A stretch of DNA of 6,322 bases. Source: Candidatus Poribacteria bacterium WGA-3G. GTDB taxonomy: Bacteria > Poribacteria > WGA-4E > WGA-3G. The notes beneath the pieces were generated by a model, which saw nothing but the letters and a program-made list of their open reading frames with translations, made no database searches and had not been told where the DNA came from. Location: positions 1 to 6,322 of the forward strand of contig ASZN01000144.1 in assembly GCA_000406005.1 (NCBI GenBank), read 5' to 3'. The position numbers and the translations under genes are program-made. Numbering within the stretch: the stretch's first letter is position 1; every line of letters begins with the position of its first letter. Below are positions 6,282-6,322 of the stretch, piece by piece.

Positions 6282-6322
6282 GATATGTGTTTAATCAAGT
6301 TTTCGGTAATGCCAAGAAACCT

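Noticed and set aside
6252..6303. A -1 frameshifted N-terminal extension of the first ABC gene from TTG or GTG codons upstream
   Set aside because: That frame is open for a short distance, but its translation does not resemble an ABC transporter N-terminus. The in-frame sequence already supplies the expected helix.
1..6322. CRISPR arrays, tRNA or rRNA genes, transposases
   Set aside because: I saw no regularly spaced repeats, tRNA-like cloverleaf, rRNA segment or transposase motif on either strand.

Overview
This is a bacterial chromosome segment with two convergent gene blocks that meet at about 2509-2531. Nothing in it identifies the host firmly. The ABC block has balanced base composition and ordinary bacterial Shine-Dalgarno sites. 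The left block, above all 1038-2508, is visibly richer in A+T. The mix suggests a host of moderate GC, perhaps an uncultured environmental lineage, carrying a recently acquired defence cassette. That origin is inference, not something the sequence proves.

Left block, plus strand (1-2508): two restriction-modification (RM) systems in tandem, each in the order methyltransferase then endonuclease. System 1 is the C-terminal end of a beta-type DNA methyltransferase, cut by the left window edge (2-379), and a complete MjaI-family restriction endonuclease (404-985). The characterised MjaI enzyme cuts at CTAG. System 2 is a complete N6-adenine methyltransferase with an NPPFG motif (1038-1898). Seven bases after it comes a 200-residue protein (1906-2508) that I do not recognise by name. 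It carries a D-x8-E-x-K motif and is best read as the cognate PD-(D/E)XK endonuclease. The spacings are short (24, 52 and 7 bp), so all four genes could be one transcript. No controller gene is visible.

Right block, minus strand (6218-2532): two full-size ABC half-transporters, each a six-helix membrane domain fused to an ATPase domain, forming a probable heterodimeric exporter. The upstream gene (4431 to about 6146/6218) has a degenerate Walker B (Asp-Asp for Asp-Glu). The downstream gene (2532-4343) keeps the catalytic Glu but has a variant signature, LSVGQ. This is the pattern of asymmetric exporters of the TM287/288 type. The 87-bp gap between them holds a hairpin and an A-tract but no proper terminator, so they are probably co-transcribed.

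Most worth a second look: the unrecognised system-2 endonuclease candidate, the paired RM organisation, the near absence of CTAG (two sites by eye, none in the RM block), and the first ABC gene, which has no ATG/GTG/TTG at its expected N-terminus but has a good ribosome binding site in front of an ATA codon. I did not find a clearly new class of biological system.
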